A stretch of 64,000 bases of DNA from Hysterium pulicare CBS 123377 (lineage: Eukaryota > Ascomycota > Dothideomycetes > Hysteriales > Hysteriaceae): positions 40,871-104,870 of the forward strand of contig AJFK01000067.1 of assembly GCA_000467715.1 (NCBI GenBank), written 5' to 3'. Made by a program: the position numbers and the translations under genes. The notes beneath the pieces are model-generated. The model saw only the letters and a list, made by a program, of their open reading frames with translations. It was not told the DNA's origin and did no database searches. This document shows, piece by piece, positions 32,625 through 44,955 of the stretch; within the stretch, counting starts at the first letter, position 1; every line of letters begins with the position of its first letter.

Positions 32625-34150
32625 AAGGCACGAAGAGGGGTGTCTTGACCTGTTGATGTTGTCTCTACTTGGGTATTTGCTGTCCAGGGTTTCCTTTGAG
32701 TGGTCTGGAGTTTTGAGGGGCTTTGGTCAAAAGGGGGAAGTCCGTAGCTTTCGGACAGGCCCGAGACACCGAAAAGCGTCTTTGGGACTTCTAATATGAA
32801 TGCAACCATCTCCTACCTGCGACCCCCGGTTAATCTGGCTGTGAGTCAGTGAGTCAATAGTCTCCTTGCAGCAACCTCTTCCTCTTTCTTTCCGCCTTCT
32901 TCCGATGCGTTCATTCATTCCCGCCACTCTATTTAAACGATTGATCTCGCCACGACAAAATAATCCAAATCAGTATTTTCATCCCCAGCCCTAGAAACCT
33001 CCTCCACTCGACACCTGACTTCTCAGCTCCCTGAACTTTAAAAGGACGGTGAAGATGGCAATATAAACCCTCTATGCCTCCTCTACACTCTTTTCAGCTT
33101 ACCTATAGAGTAAGATTCTACACAGAGCAACAACTCGCGGCTACAATCTTGGATGTGTTTTGCTCGGCGTGCAGCCTCCCAGAAGATGCTCGTCAAATCC
33201 GTCTTGAGGATGTGATCATGGGAGGAAGAGTTTGACAAATGGATGGGGAGTAGTCTACCCACATAAGTAAATGATTATCAACCACGGATATTAATGATGC
33301 TATTTACTTATTTTTGGTCCTTAACATTGTTGATCTCATGGAACTCCGTCTTCGAGTTCCAACCACCTGACATTATCGAGCATACACCGCGCTTCAAAGG
33401 TTTCAGAGATCATCAAGTTCTTTCATGGCTGACTGTGGGAGCAAGAGATTCCAGACACCAACGAAATCATCTCTTCTGCCGTTCAAACCGGTGCTGTGGT
33501 GATTCCGCTTTCTGTAAAGACGTCTGTCATATATAGGCCTTACTCACTGCCGCGTATTAACCTTCAGAGCTAATCACTCCGGCGTCGACCTAGAACCAAG
33601 TCAAACATGCTGACTCAACGCTTACTAGATTGTCTACTCCACAACTCACTCTAGGAAATATAAAGCCCAACGAATTCCTCATCCACTGCATTTGGACACA
33701 TTGAGGCGGCCCTTTCTTCATCAAAAATGGGTGCTTGACTTGACTATGTCCAGAAAGAGAGAGGTTGCTGAACGAAGTCCAAACGCAAAGTCTACCAGGC
33801 CATGTCCGGTGTCCTTTTCGACTCCCAAATCAGGACAAGTTGGTCAATGAAAAAGATGAGACGCGGCGATGGACTTGTGGCGTGTCGGACTTTGGGAAGA
33901 TATGGTATAGAGTATACCTTGTCCGCCCGGTTGCTAATATTTTCTGAGTTATTACCTTCTGCTACTGCTAAGGTTTACGACTATAGGGAGATAAAGTGGA
34001 AAGAGTGGAAAGTGTGACCTTCATCGCATTTTTGCAAGACTGACGAATATCATCATCAACCGCACCGTAGCATCCACTGTCTACGGCAACACCATTTTGC
34101 GTCGTCACTGCGATTTGTGATTCTCCTCCATCTCCCGCAAACCCATATTC
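32625..34150. other. Gene-poor region with a leader-like segment and no gene
   Basis: No gene is recognised. The segment 32860-33110 looks like a promoter and leader: pyrimidine-rich, with TATTTAAA near 32930 and a C/A-rich stretch after it, but the ATG near 33055 is followed by a stop after three codons. A plus-strand frame at 33294-33536 begins with a hydrophobic stretch but shows no other support. This could be a non-coding transcript or a decayed gene. Confidence 0.4.
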
Positions 34151-34363
34151 TTAGCTATCACCATCGTTGTGGATGTCCGCTGCCAACACGTATACCAAAG
34201 ATCTCTTTGACTGGTTGTTTGTGATGTCCTCTCGCAACCTGGCAGAAGATCCATGGCCAGGTATGCGGCTTTCTTTTAGAGAAAGTCTTTGATGCGGAGT
34301 TGTTGAAGTGCAGAGGCAGAAAGTACAAGCAAAGAGAAATATATATATGAGCGAGAAATGCAT
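34151..34363 (-). CDS. Possible small secreted protein
   Basis: A 70-codon frame starts with an ATG and encodes MHFSLIYIFLFACTFCLC followed by a polar remainder, which fits a signal peptide with cleavage after about residue 20. The mature peptide would be about 50 residues, with KRS and RLRE basic spots and no cysteines, so it is not a typical Cys-rich effector. There is no splice or homology support, and this region has many chance frames. It is listed only because of the signal-like N-terminus. Confidence 0.2.
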   Translation of the reverse strand: MHFSLIYIFLFACTFCLCTSTTPHQRLSLKESRIPGHGSSARLREDITNNQSKRSLVYVLAADIHNDGDS

Positions 34364-37300
34364 GCACGTGTGGAGTTCCGGGAGCGAGGCGGTGAGAACT
34401 GGCCATGATGATTCAGCTAGCCTGTGAAATTCTTATGCTCGGGTATTTCTTCCTGGGTACTTATATAAACATCTCCTCCCAGAAGATAGCAGACTCAGAC
34501 AGTACTTGAATCTGTTCTTGCAGCCAAATAAGAGAATGTTTCAGACTCTTATGATTCAATGTAGCGCGCAAAACCAAAGCACATGGGACCGGACTCGCTG
34601 GAGCGCCTACAGATCGGCCGCAAACCTGTCCCGGACGAGCCTGTGGTGTTCGCACAACAACCATTCAAACTCGGAAGCCTTGATGGGGAGAATCGTTGGC
34701 TATTCGAAAGTACGGCGTGTAATACGGTAGTATCCAGCATCACTTCCATTTCGAGATATCTACTTCAACCACACTGAAGATGGTGACCTCTCCCTAGAGC
34801 AGAGATACTGATCTCCATCAGTGACGCTCCCTCGAAGCCATTAGCAATCGAGCTCTCTGAAAGCTCCCCATTTTCCTTAATTCTGTCCGAGCTTAAATCC
34901 TCCTCCGAACTCCGTGAGTCCACGACCATTTCATCATACAAAGTAGGTTGCTGATGTGATCTCATTGGCTGAGCTTGTGGACCTCTCTGACAAAACAGCG
35001 CTAAGTTTTGACCGACGATTTCCAGTCCCCAAATTCGAGGGCATTCATCGTAGTTTTCCATGGCCTTTGCTTGTACAAGGACGTCCCATGGCTTTGGCAC
35101 TTAGGATGCTGCTCTCATGGAGGCTGCTCTTAGGTACTTTTGACACCGGGAAGACTTTGGTAGCTCCGCATCAAGGTGGAGTGGGTGGGTTTTAATATCT
35201 TGGTAGGAAAGTTTTAGATACGGTGATTTAGATCTAGACTCACGTGAAACACATTGAACTCGAGGAAAGTATGAAAATCTCACTTAATGGTTGGCATTGG
35301 GCTAATAGTACAGATGCTCATCATCGCACAACGAGAGCAACATGCATTATTACTAGACGACTCCAGATTCCACAACACACTGACTCCTCCTCTCGAACTC
35401 AAGAACCTCCGTAAAGCCGTTCACACTGCGTCAACCAATGTCGCCTTCCGGGCTCTTCCCTCCGCACCGTAAATATGGCGCTTTTGTGTTCAACACCCAG
35501 AGGCCATTGAACGCTCTGATAGCCTGCCATGATCTCATATTCCGGACAACTTGGAGTAGCTTAGCCAGTTAGTCAGGTATACAATGTGACATTAGATTGG
35601 CAATGCCCAACCGCATGCTGGCTCTCCAGGACGCTTTCTTGGAAGAGTCGAGGATGTAAAACGGTTGAATCGGCGTTGTGGTGGAGCGCGAGAGTCTGAG
35701 AACATAAGAGGTCTTTATATGTAGGCGGAGAGGGAGCATGGCTGGGCAAATTAATGAAGACAGTTTAAGTTCCACGGATGTAGGAGCCGAGTGTGTTGTC
35801 ACTGTGTTCACCGCATTTCACCACTGTGGAAGAAATTTGACTCCTGCCACCAAAGCCACGTGCACAGGCAAAAGGTCTGGCCTCAAGCATGACTCTGTAC
35901 TTGAACAAGAACGCTTTAGAAGCAGAAATAAATAGGGATAAGAATCGAGATCTTTGTATGTGACGCGTAGATGATGATTAGGATAACTTGCTCGCTTTCA
36001 CTCCGACCCTTTATAGTGACACTGTTGATTGAGCAACACCAGGACCCGCAACACAAACATGAGAGCCAAAGAGAAGACACTGATGTACTTTCTGCTCAAA
36101 TTATCGGAATCGGCTTATCCGCTGAAGGAAGGAAGAACCAAGTGAGCGTTTGACACAATGAGCGCGTTCACCATGCCACCATCACTGATTCACCATCAAC
36201 ATCACCCACGAACACCAACACCAACACCAAATTCAAAATACCAGAGACAAAAGACCAAACACTTCTTCCTCAAGGTACTAGACAAGCCAGCACACTCAAC
36301 GAAAAAGAAAAAAAGTAGTGCGCCAGCCCGACGCAGTGCAATGCCGAACGGACGCGGTTTCCAAAAAGTAAAGTAGCAACCAAAGCCGGTGCATAGCGGC
36401 CGAAGCACAGTACGCAGCGACCAGGTCGCAGAGCAGACTCAATGTCTGGCAGCGAAGAGCTTTCTTGCGTGAATCACTCCCGGCTGACTTTTGCCCCCTG
36501 GAGCCCACACCAACACGGTGCCAACGGTAGGTACCTTTTGACAACGAGATCGCAAGAATACTTTTCCGGCCGTGTGGCTTGAAGAAGAAGAAGAGAAGAA
36601 GAGAAGGAAGAAAGGGACGAGAGGTTTATAAGTCCATAGAATGACTAAGGGATGACTAAGGATTCTAAAGGCTAGGCAGCAGCGGTCACGTGTAGGCTTT
36701 GGCGCTCGGGCCTTGAGCATTGTGCCGAAGATGAGTGAGAGTGAAATGATAGATATTTGCAACCGCTAATAACTTAGACTTCTACTATACAGTCCCATCT
36801 TCATCTTGAGAGTCCATCCGTGGCGGGATTTGACGTTTGTTAAATCAAACTTTAACTCCTGTCAAGGTGAGTGCCATTCTCGATCGGTAAGTGAAGCGGC
36901 CGTGGCCAGGCATAGGACGACTGCCATACTCGGCCGCACCAGTTTCAGTGAGCGTAAGTAGGATAGAGATGTTGAAATCTCGAGAGAATGTCCAGCCGGT
37001 CGAGAAAAGCCAACTTGTCCGTCAAGCGAAGTCAAGAAATGCCCGGTCGGTGAGTCTATTTGCGAGTATGTTCGAAGTCGACGGCCAAGGCCTGAATGAA
37101 AGGCTGTAATATCCAGACCTGGATCCTCATTTCTCAATATAGGATGGAGAAACTGACCTTCTCGAGTTGTTGAGTGCCAGTAGCAAGTTTGGAAAAGTAT
37201 CCCGCCTGAAGCGCAAACGATGCGTCGGGAGATGGTGAGGGCTGACACTGCATAGTTGAAGAAAATATTGGTAAGCTAACAACGGCTTACAACCGGATCG

Positions 37301-37614
37301 CGTAGTTAGTGCTTCGGTAAGGGCCCTTCATGACTTAAACTTAATGGGCCTGTGAAAGACGCCGCCAGGCACCCTTCTCCTCAACAGGATGGTCTTCCTA
37401 TCGTTGACCAAGTGCGCCCAATTCGTTGCAACTGTGGATGTTCGGAACGAAGTACCTGTATATTTCCCACCCGTAAGATCCTCGCCTTATACTGTTAATT
37501 CATTGCCCCAAACGTTGGAGCTCGGCTGAGATTTATGAGCATTTTGAAGGCCACCTTTTAGAGACAAGCAGACTGATTGGACACGGGAAGTATATTTGCC
37601 ATTGATAAAGGTGA
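34364..37614. other. Gene-poor region of 3.2 kb
   Basis: No gene is recognised. A minus-strand frame at 34765-35100 (111 codons) has protein-like composition (acidic Ser-rich middle) but no family. Near 36205-36235 there is a short tandem of AACACC units, and at about 36583-36616 a purine run of gaagaagaag type. The 3' end of the F-box gene lies at the right edge. Confidence 0.45.
36583..36616. repeat. Purine-rich GAA/GAAGA simple repeat
   Basis: The plus strand reads as an almost pure purine run of gaa and gaga units here, with pyrimidine on the other strand. It is a simple low-complexity tract with no sign of coding use. Confidence 0.6.
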
Positions 37615-39063
37615 TTAGGATCGGTTGTTGGCAAGCGTCGCGGTTGCACACTCCACTGGAGGACCGTTATGCTGATACTCAGGGGGATGGAAACGGAAGA
37701 TTAAGTCATTGGGGATGTCGGGATATCTTGCACACGTCCCATTCGGGATATCCCAGATGGATGCATTTCGGAGTTCAACTAACTCTCTCATATTGCTGTC
37801 ATTGAAGAAAGCCCTGAACTCGACTTCTTTTAGTGCAGGATGCTTCAAGCTTGCCAGCTGATCAACTAGCTCAGCGTCGTAGAAACCACATTCGTAGAGA
37901 ATCAAGTATTCTAGGGAACGTGGTAGGTTCTCCCTGTTCACAAGTCGTCGATTTTCCACGCAAAGTTTCTTTAGCCTTGGGAAATCGTGTAATGATGGGA
38001 CCTCGAAATCGATTACAGCCTCAGCATCCAGCCAATCATTGATATCATGGAAATTGACGGAAAGAAACTCCAGATGATCAGACTGGCATTTTAGAATTGA
38101 TACCAGTTCTCTTATGGTGAATTGAGCACGATGGAACCGTCGGAACCATGGAAATCGTCCTGCGTGATATACAAAGGTCTTCAGAGTTTGACATGCTTGA
38201 ATAAGTGTCCGTAAGCACTCTTCATCTAAAGCGGATCGCTCAAAGTATATTTGGGTGATGCTTAGAGTATTGATAGGTATTTTGAAGGAACTCAATCCGC
38301 TGTCGCTTCTACAAAGATCGGCGGTGAAACTTTCCAGAGTCGGTAATCTGAGTAAAGAAACAATATCTGACAGTCGAAAGCCAACGTCTTCGTTGTGATG
38401 AAGAGCGTTGAGTGTTTTCAAGCACCTAAAGGCGTGAAGAGGCTTGGCCGCAGGAGACTGGCAGGCTTGATCTGCGAGCTGCAGAACGTACGGCAGCGCG
38501 TTTCGAAGCGGAATGAACGAGAACTGTTCGAGTCTGTGTAATCGAGAAATGAGAAGCGAGATCAAGGCATCCAGTTTCCCCGCGCCAAGTAGTTCTTTCC
38601 ATTTTCTGCCATCTCCAACGTCACGCTGGACGGTATTGATAATGAAGGATATATCATCATCATTTGATACGTTCCTCCGGTTGCGTACGTCTTCATGGTG
38701 GTCGTCTTCAGAACCATCCTGCTCATCGTCTTCCAGATCTGTATCTTCTTCGAGCATATATGTGTAATGCGTATCGACAAACGTCTCAAGATCGAGAACC
38801 TTGACCTGAAACGCTAAATCCGGACGTTGAATGATAGCGCGTATGAACTTCACCAAAGGTGTCAGTGGCCGCGGCTGATTATGGTAAAGATCCCATCGAT
38901 TCCCGAATCCAGAGAATCTACTGAAAAGCACCGGCTGAGCAATGGCACATAGTATCCTAGACGTTCCGCAGAGGTTGAGGAGGCTTCGCCTATCCTTCAC
39001 AGTGTCCAAATGGGAGACAATGCAGCATACCATCTCGGCGGGCAAACCAAGTAAATGAGGCAT
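37615..39063 (-). CDS. F-box protein with leucine-rich C-terminal region
   Basis: This intronless 482-residue protein begins with an F-box-like domain at residues 4-50 (GLPAEMVCCIVSHLDTVKDR, then LLNLCGTSRILCAIAQPVLF), the part that would bind Skp1 in an SCF ubiquitin ligase. A strongly acidic insert follows at about 115-150. The remainder has irregular leucine-rich stretches such as LRLPTLESFTADL, LRTLIQACQTLKTFVYH and LEYLILYECGFYDAELV, consistent with a diverged LRR-like substrate-binding part. Such F-box proteins are numerous and fast-evolving in filamentous fungi; the target cannot be inferred. Confidence 0.78.
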   Translation of the reverse strand: MPHLLGLPAEMVCCIVSHLDTVKDRRSLLNLCGTSRILCAIAQPVLFSRFSGFGNRWDLYHNQPRPLTPLVKFIRAIIQRPDLAFQVKVLDLETFVDTHYTYMLEEDTDLEDDEQDGSEDDHHEDVRNRRNVSNDDDISFIINTVQRDVGDGRKWKELLGAGKLDALISLLISRLHRLEQFSFIPLRNALPYVLQLADQACQSPAAKPLHAFRCLKTLNALHHNEDVGFRLSDIVSLLRLPTLESFTADLCRSDSGLSSFKIPINTLSITQIYFERSALDEECLRTLIQACQTLKTFVYHAGRFPWFRRFHRAQFTIRELVSILKCQSDHLEFLSVNFHDINDWLDAEAVIDFEVPSLHDFPRLKKLCVENRRLVNRENLPRSLEYLILYECGFYDAELVDQLASLKHPALKEVEFRAFFNDSNMRELVELRNASIWDIPNGTCARYPDIPNDLIFRFHPPEYQHNGPPVECATATLANNRS

Positions 39064-40858
39064 GATCTAATTAATGAGTGCATGAAAGAAGTTCGGAAAG
39101 ATATGTGGAGATGATTGGGGAAGAGTGGATGTGCACCTCAACGATTAGGTTACATCATCGTTAAGCGACAAACCTTAGAACATTCACACTTTCATGACGC
39201 TTTTTAGAACAGTCAGCGCAATAAGCTTCGTTCTGAGCTTATGACTCCGGCCATGGGTCACAATTGCATTAACCTATCACAATCACGTTATCTAAGATGG
39301 ATGAGAGCCATGCATAGGATTTTCGTTCAATCATTATGTGTTTATATGTTCGATAAACAATCTTAGCTTCCTATATCCTAATCATAAAGCTAATCATAAG
39401 AGACAAATCGCTAGGGATGACACCGATAACTCCTCGTCCCTTGAACCCACCGCTAGTGGTACCGCAATGTGAGGAACATGGCCATCTAGAGTGAGTTTAG
39501 CTAGTCGCATCGTTTGTTCCACCAACGAGAGCCTTTCTCGAGTTAGAAAACATCTATAAAACGCGAAAAAGAATCTTCAGAGAGACACGATACCTTTCCG
39601 GATAAACAAACTGGGTATCGCATGCTGATGCTGTGAAGACGAAAGGAAATAAGTTCGGTTTTGTTCGGCTGAAAGGAGGTAATCAATCCATTCGACGGCA
39701 AACCTCCCGCATCCCTGGTCAGATCCATGCCCCAAGGGTCCAGCAACCGGAAATGCTGCATTCTTTTAACTCTATATTTCATCCCAAGTACCTTTTCTCG
39801 CATTGTTTCTTGTCGATGAAAGTCTGCGAACTTACTGTCTTCACTTTCGTATATCGCCTTTTGCTCAGGGCACCAACATCTGCTTGAGATTGATGAGGCC
39901 CTCTCAGCTAGCCAACACCACGATTGTGGCCAAAAATGGTAGCTATGCTTCGGAGCAAAATCCTTATTCAGCCTTCGTACTTCTCTTACTCAGCCTTTGG
40001 ATAGTTCTTGACGTATTGTTGTATGGTTCTGTCTTGTGGACGCTAGCTCCGTTGATTGGCATTGTTATTTGGGTTTAGTGCCGTTTCAAAGAGCAAAGCG
40101 CATCAGTTATAGAGAATGTAAGAACAGGGAGTCCTCGTTCAAAAAGATACCTATTGGAAGCCTCACGATATCTGTTATTTGATCTACTGTAGAGCAATTC
40201 GCCGATATATAATTGATGCAGCCAAAGGCTTTCAACCTTCAGAAGTCTATTAGTAGCCGATTAAGGAGGCGTGTAGTAACTACAAAAGAGAAAGGAACAG
40301 GCTACATACGCAGTTCATAGCCCTTGAGAGATACAGTCTTCAGTATCCACCGGGTGCATAGGCCAGAGCCGTGACCTGCTCGCCTAGAAATCAATTGATT
40401 TAAAGTTTGAGATTATGCACCTGCGTGCCGCTGGCGGCTGAAATCTTCTCTAGGTGTTTCTACAACTTTTCAAACTTAAGCCACAAAGATCAAGGCAGGT
40501 TTCAAACAAAATCTCTCACCAAAAATTGTGCCACGGAGACGTGTTCCTGTGAGTAGCGATGGCATAGCAGATTTGACCTGCTTTCTTGATTATTCTGAGT
40601 CTTCTGAATCGCACACGGTATTTGAGATTGCAGCTGGCTGTCTAGATTGCTAAGACGAGCTATGTTGGTCGACGGGAAAAGGAGGCTCCTTGGTCGAGAA
40701 TGGCCACACTCCAGATCCGTTAACCCCCCAAGTTGTCATGGTATCTTGAATAGCTGCGAATCTTTCATTTATATTTAGTTCGTGGAGTTCAGTCTACGAA
40801 GACTTGGTTTCGCAGGGAAATAGAGTCTGGTTTGTCCGGCCCGTGGATTGGAGCAGGG
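39064..40858. other. Intergenic region of 1.8 kb with one doubtful small membrane frame
   Basis: No firm gene is seen. The F-box promoter lies on the left and the 3' end of the 556-residue protein gene on the right. A short plus-strand frame at 39893-40078 is described separately. Confidence 0.45.
39893..40078 (+). CDS. Possible small two-segment membrane peptide
   Basis: A 61-codon frame starting ATG AGG CCC has a polar N-terminus and then two adjacent hydrophobic segments (AFVLLLLSLWIVLDVLLYG and LWTLAPLIGIVIWV), so it would be a small membrane protein if translated. It is part of a longer frame whose first codons lack support. No homolog is recognised and chance is likely enough that it should be treated as a candidate only. 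Confidence 0.2.
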   Translation: MRPSQLANTTIVAKNGSYASEQNPYSAFVLLLLSLWIVLDVLLYGSVLWTLAPLIGIVIWV

Positions 40859-42631
40859 TCAGTTGTCAGAATGGTTCGCGCTGGTAATCTGTATGGGGGA
40901 TCTAGGATTGAGACTCATTGCATGCTCATCACTAAGGCTAAGAAGAGTGTCACAGCCCGTGGTTTTAAAGTCCTGAACGATCTGGACATCCTCGTGCGTA
41001 CCCGCACGGCACATTAAATCTTGGAACAATTGCACGCCGTCCCACAGATCGACGTCTGGGTCCTGCTTTTCGACCAGTAGCATGCTCGCAGATGGAAGCC
41101 ATTCATCATCTGCCGAAGCCATTAGCAGCTCGTCGATTGAGCTATCGCTGTGATAATCATCCATCTCGAGAAGATCATCTTCAACCAGCCAGGACTCGAA
41201 AGAACTTTTAGCGACTTCGACATCATGCCCAACCATCATCTCGTCAGTTTCTGGTATTGCGTCGAAGTTGGGCCCCAATTGCGACAACGGTTTCAAGCGT
41301 CTTGCAGCGCTTTGGTCAAATAGTGCATTTTGAATGCAAGTCCAGAGGCCGCTTTGGATCGACTTATCTATTGGCTGTGCACCTTTATTTTCAGATATAC
41401 CAGTGCTAGGTAGGGCCGTATGCTGCGCATCATACAGCCTCTCGATCTTCGCTTTCAGTGACATCGATCTTGATTTTAAGTATGCCGAATGGAAAAAGGA
41501 ACGGCTAATGACTGGAAGAAAGCACGCTCTTTGTGAGAGTGACTACATACGAATCAGCTCGAGATGAAGCTAAGTTGATGATGGAATCATCTTACCGGAA
41601 GATAACCAGGACTCCAGAGAGCAGGGGATAAGTCTGCAAGCCGCACGACAAAATTCATTTTGGAGGGTCTAATATCAGGATGTACCTTCAGTGGGTTCTT
41701 GCATATCGTAATCCGAAAGGCTGTATCTACCAATTCTGCGATATGCTCAATGTCGATCGCATCAGGTGGGTCAATCAGGAGTTCTTCTTCGCCCAGACTT
41801 ATTGACCTCTTGCGCGGAAGAGAAGGCTGTAAGGCCGAAAATTTCGAGTCCGAGGCGTTTTTGAGTACATCGGTACTGTTTGAAGGCAGATTGCATGATC
41901 CTTGTTCGAACATGTCATCCTCAAACAGCGTGATTGACGAAGAATCAGGTCCCCTACCAAACAAGCTGGTGGAGTCATCGTAAAGTCCTTCATGTAGAGC
42001 TTCGTATATCTCGTCAGCTGCTTTCTTCTCATGGCGTCGGGATTTCTTTTTCTTGCGTCTCGTCTTCGGGCGTCCAATGCTTAGTGAGAGATGGACACCC
42101 TGGAGGGCGAGAATATTGACTCCGTCTGGAGGCGTGATATCCGCGCAAGGAACTCCTGCAAGCAGTCGATGGGACTGTGGCTTTTGCAAGTTGGTAACTG
42201 CACGAGCATGGGAAATATTGAGCTTTATCTTGCCGATGTCGTCCACAGAGTCATCAGCGTCCCGACCAGTTGGTATTGAGGCCTGGAGCTGTAATTGCTT
42301 CCAAAGCTGCCTGGCAGTTAGCTAAATGACCAAACTCGACATTTTAAGTACGAACACTGGCATTGCTGATGATCTCCGTCAATCTCTTGGTCCCCTCTTC
42401 TTTCAATGGCTGTCCGTTCACTAATATCTTAAAGTACACAGAGAGGTCATTTCCCCGGTGAACCCAAGCAGTCTTGGAATTTAGTAGCCCTAGTAGAGCC
42501 TCACTTGATAGATTGGAAATATCAGTTGAGTTTTCCTGTGATGAAATTGTGATAGTTGCAACTAGTCCAAGCTGCAGCTTCGTTTGGGGATAGCGTAGGA
42601 CTGCTCGTCCAAGCTCCACTGTCTTTGACAT
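40859..42631 (-). CDS. Uncharacterised protein with basic nuclear-signal-like patch and acidic C-terminal half
   Basis: Three exons, 42631-42356, 42306-41596 and 41542-40859, joined in phase 0 by 49 and 53 nt introns, give 556 residues. The first intron has a non-optimal GTTCGT donor but a good branch (CTAAC) and restores the frame. I do not recognise the family. The first 90 residues look folded, with alternating hydrophobics (WVHRGNDLSVYFKILVNGQP). A lysine/arginine patch RPKTRRKKKKSRRHEKK at about 171-187 is a likely nuclear signal. The last third is acidic (LVEDDLLEMDDYHSDSSIDEL). It starts 186 bp from the ATG of the divergent thioesterase gene, so the two share a promoter. Confidence 0.65.
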
Positions 42632-42817
42632 GAATCCATCAACATTGATAGACTTGCATTGGTTGTTGGCTAGTGAAGATGTTCATAGTCCGACAGAGGA
42701 AGAGTGGTGAGATGATGTCCCATAGCCTTGGCGAGCCAGAACTTCCCCGAACAAGCACGTTCACCCTCTTATCGCCTACCTATGCTTGCGAGGAAGCTCC
42801 ACATACAATTCCACAAC
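42632..42817. promoter_or_regulatory. Short bidirectional promoter between the 556-residue protein gene and the thioesterase gene
   Basis: Only 186 bp separate the two divergent start codons, so transcription start signals for both must lie here or overlap the leaders. No canonical TATA box is visible. Confidence 0.5.
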
Positions 42818-44419
42818 ATGGCTTCCGTCCAAAGAGCCGCAATCAGACGCTTTAGCTTTTTAGCGAAGTGTCCAAGATGCGAATGGACTTCTAAATGGAC
42901 AATTCGTCGCCAATTCCACAATAGCCCCTCAGTTAGGACTGATGGCGTCTTCCGTGCTTTGACAGCTGCACGAATACAGAGGCCATGGATAGAGGCTCTT
43001 CGGAAACAGCAGGAAGAGGGAGCAGATCCTACGAAAGCTTCAGGAGAATCCCAATTGCCGGCAAAGCGCGATTTAACCCCGAAACGAATGAGTGACAGCT
43101 ACCATAGTGTGGTGAGTATCCCGAGGCACTCCCAGTTATCTACATATAGAGTGACTGATGGGTCCAGTGATAGATTCTACCGCTAGGACAAGATCCTTGG
43201 CTGCTAGATACTTACCTCAATTCCTCCGGACACATTCGACTCGGGACCATCTTTATGGATCTTGATGCGCTCTCAGGAATAATTGCATACAAACATACTG
43301 GGGATTCGGTGACCACAGTGACTGCTGCTTGCGATCGGATCATAATCAACCATCCTCTTACGGAGATATGCGACCTAGAACTGAGCGGACAAGTTACTTA
43401 CGCAACAGGAAGGAGTAGCCTGGAAATCTCTATGCAGGTGTCTAAAGCTCCTAAGAATGGAGAAAAGGTGAAGAATGAGGATGTGCTCATCAATTGTACA
43501 TTTACCATGGTCTCTCTAGATCCAGGCACAAAAAAGTAAGAATCCCCCGTATTCGACCTTAGCTTCAGCTGATCCATAAGTGTAGGCCTGTTCCTATCAA
43601 CCCTGTCATAGTAGAAACACCAGAAGAGAAGAGACTTTTTGCAAAGGGAGAGCGAAACTCACAGCAACGGAAGGAACGCAGCCAAACATCTTTAATCAAA
43701 CATACACCCAACGATCTAGAGAGCGACCTCATACACGCTTATTGGCAGAGAGAACTCCATTATCATGGTACGTGGGATATTAGTGGCCAGTCTCACAGCT
43801 ACATTGCTATCATTACTAAAAGCTTTACCTCTTAGACCCCAACGATCCCCTACGGAAACCAGAGAATGTCTACTTCATGGATACCACCCGCCTCCAAACC
43901 GCCATGATAATGCAACCTCAAAACCGTAATCGACACCACTTCATGATCTTCGGCGGCTTCCTCCTCAAACAAACCTTCGAGCTCGCCTTCTGTTGCGCGG
44001 CCGCCTTTGCGCACACCCGTCCCACTTTCGTATCCCTCGACCCGAGCACTTTCCAAAACCCTGTCCCAGTCGGCAGCATCCTGTATCTAACCGCCACAAT
44101 AGTATACACCGATCCGCCGCTCATTAGTGCGCCTGGGGAGAAGGTTGATGAGGAAAGCCGCTATACTAGAGTCCAAGTCCAGGTGGACTCGAAGGTGCGG
44201 GATGTAGAACACGGGAATTCGAAGCCGACGGGACAGTTCAACTATACATTTACGGTAGACAAGAACATCAGGGTCATGCCGCGGACTTATCAGGAATTCA
44301 TGATGTACATTGATGCGAGAAGAAGGGCAGAGCAAGTGTCGGAGACGCTGCGCGAAGGAGATACGGCATCGGGAGACCAATTGACGGGTGAAACAGCAAG
44401 GGAGAGCGTCACTGAATAA
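42818..44419 (+). CDS. Mitochondrial acyl-CoA thioesterase, ACOT9/10-like double HotDog protein
   Basis: It hydrolyses acyl-CoA to free acid and CoA, in mitochondria in the animal ACOT9 family. Four exons, 42818-43111, 43174-43535, 43586-43767 and 43836-44419, give 473 residues. The N-terminus is rich in Arg, Ser and Phe without acids (RAAIRRFSFLAK, TIRRQFHNSPS) and fits a mitochondrial presequence. HotDog domain 1 covers about 125-220 (GHIRLGTIFMDLDALSGIIA, VTTVTAACDRI). Domain 2 covers about 300-420 (NVYFMDTTRLQTAMIMQPQN, FMIFGGFLLKQTFELAFCCA, PVPVGSILYLTATIVYTD). Both carry the catalytic-type D-x-x and glycine-rich helix features of the family. An upstream in-frame ATG at 42782 has a poor context; the ATG at 42818 has A at -3 and G at +4 and is preferred. 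Confidence 0.9.
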
Positions 44420-44955
44420 GTCAATTGAAGCGAAGCTATATTCTGCTGTAAGTTTTGCTGAAATCAATATCTGAAAGCTAGGTATAAAGCGTGCCAAAAT
44501 GCTGCATGTCTAAGGTATAGTAAGCAACCATGCTTCTATGCGCGCCCAAAACAACAATCTTGTAAAGAAAACCAAAATCTCAAAAGTCTTGAAATACGTA
44601 GACGCCGAGAGCACCCTACGCTATAACGCTAGAAGAAGGAAAAGGTCCAGCGGTATGGTTACTGCGTATGCTTCCAGAAGACGAAACCCGCAACCACCAG
44701 CGATAGATAGAAGATCATAGTATTCGCCGGTAAACGTAGATTCTTTTACACCTTTCTCAATATGCGCCGTGATTCGCCACAGGTCGTCCATTCATTCTGT
44801 GTCGCGTGTTCTCCGATTCGTCGCCCTGTTTATTGTCCAGTTCAGGCATTCTAGAATTCTCACACAATCAGCCTTTCATCCCATCTCTCACCGACAACAT
44901 CACTGTCTAAGCAACACTCACCTCTAATAGATCATCCAATTCAATTTTACTTTCT
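44420..44955. other. Convergent intergenic region
   Basis: No gene is seen between the thioesterase stop and the 3' end of the small Cys-rich gene. Confidence 0.5.
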
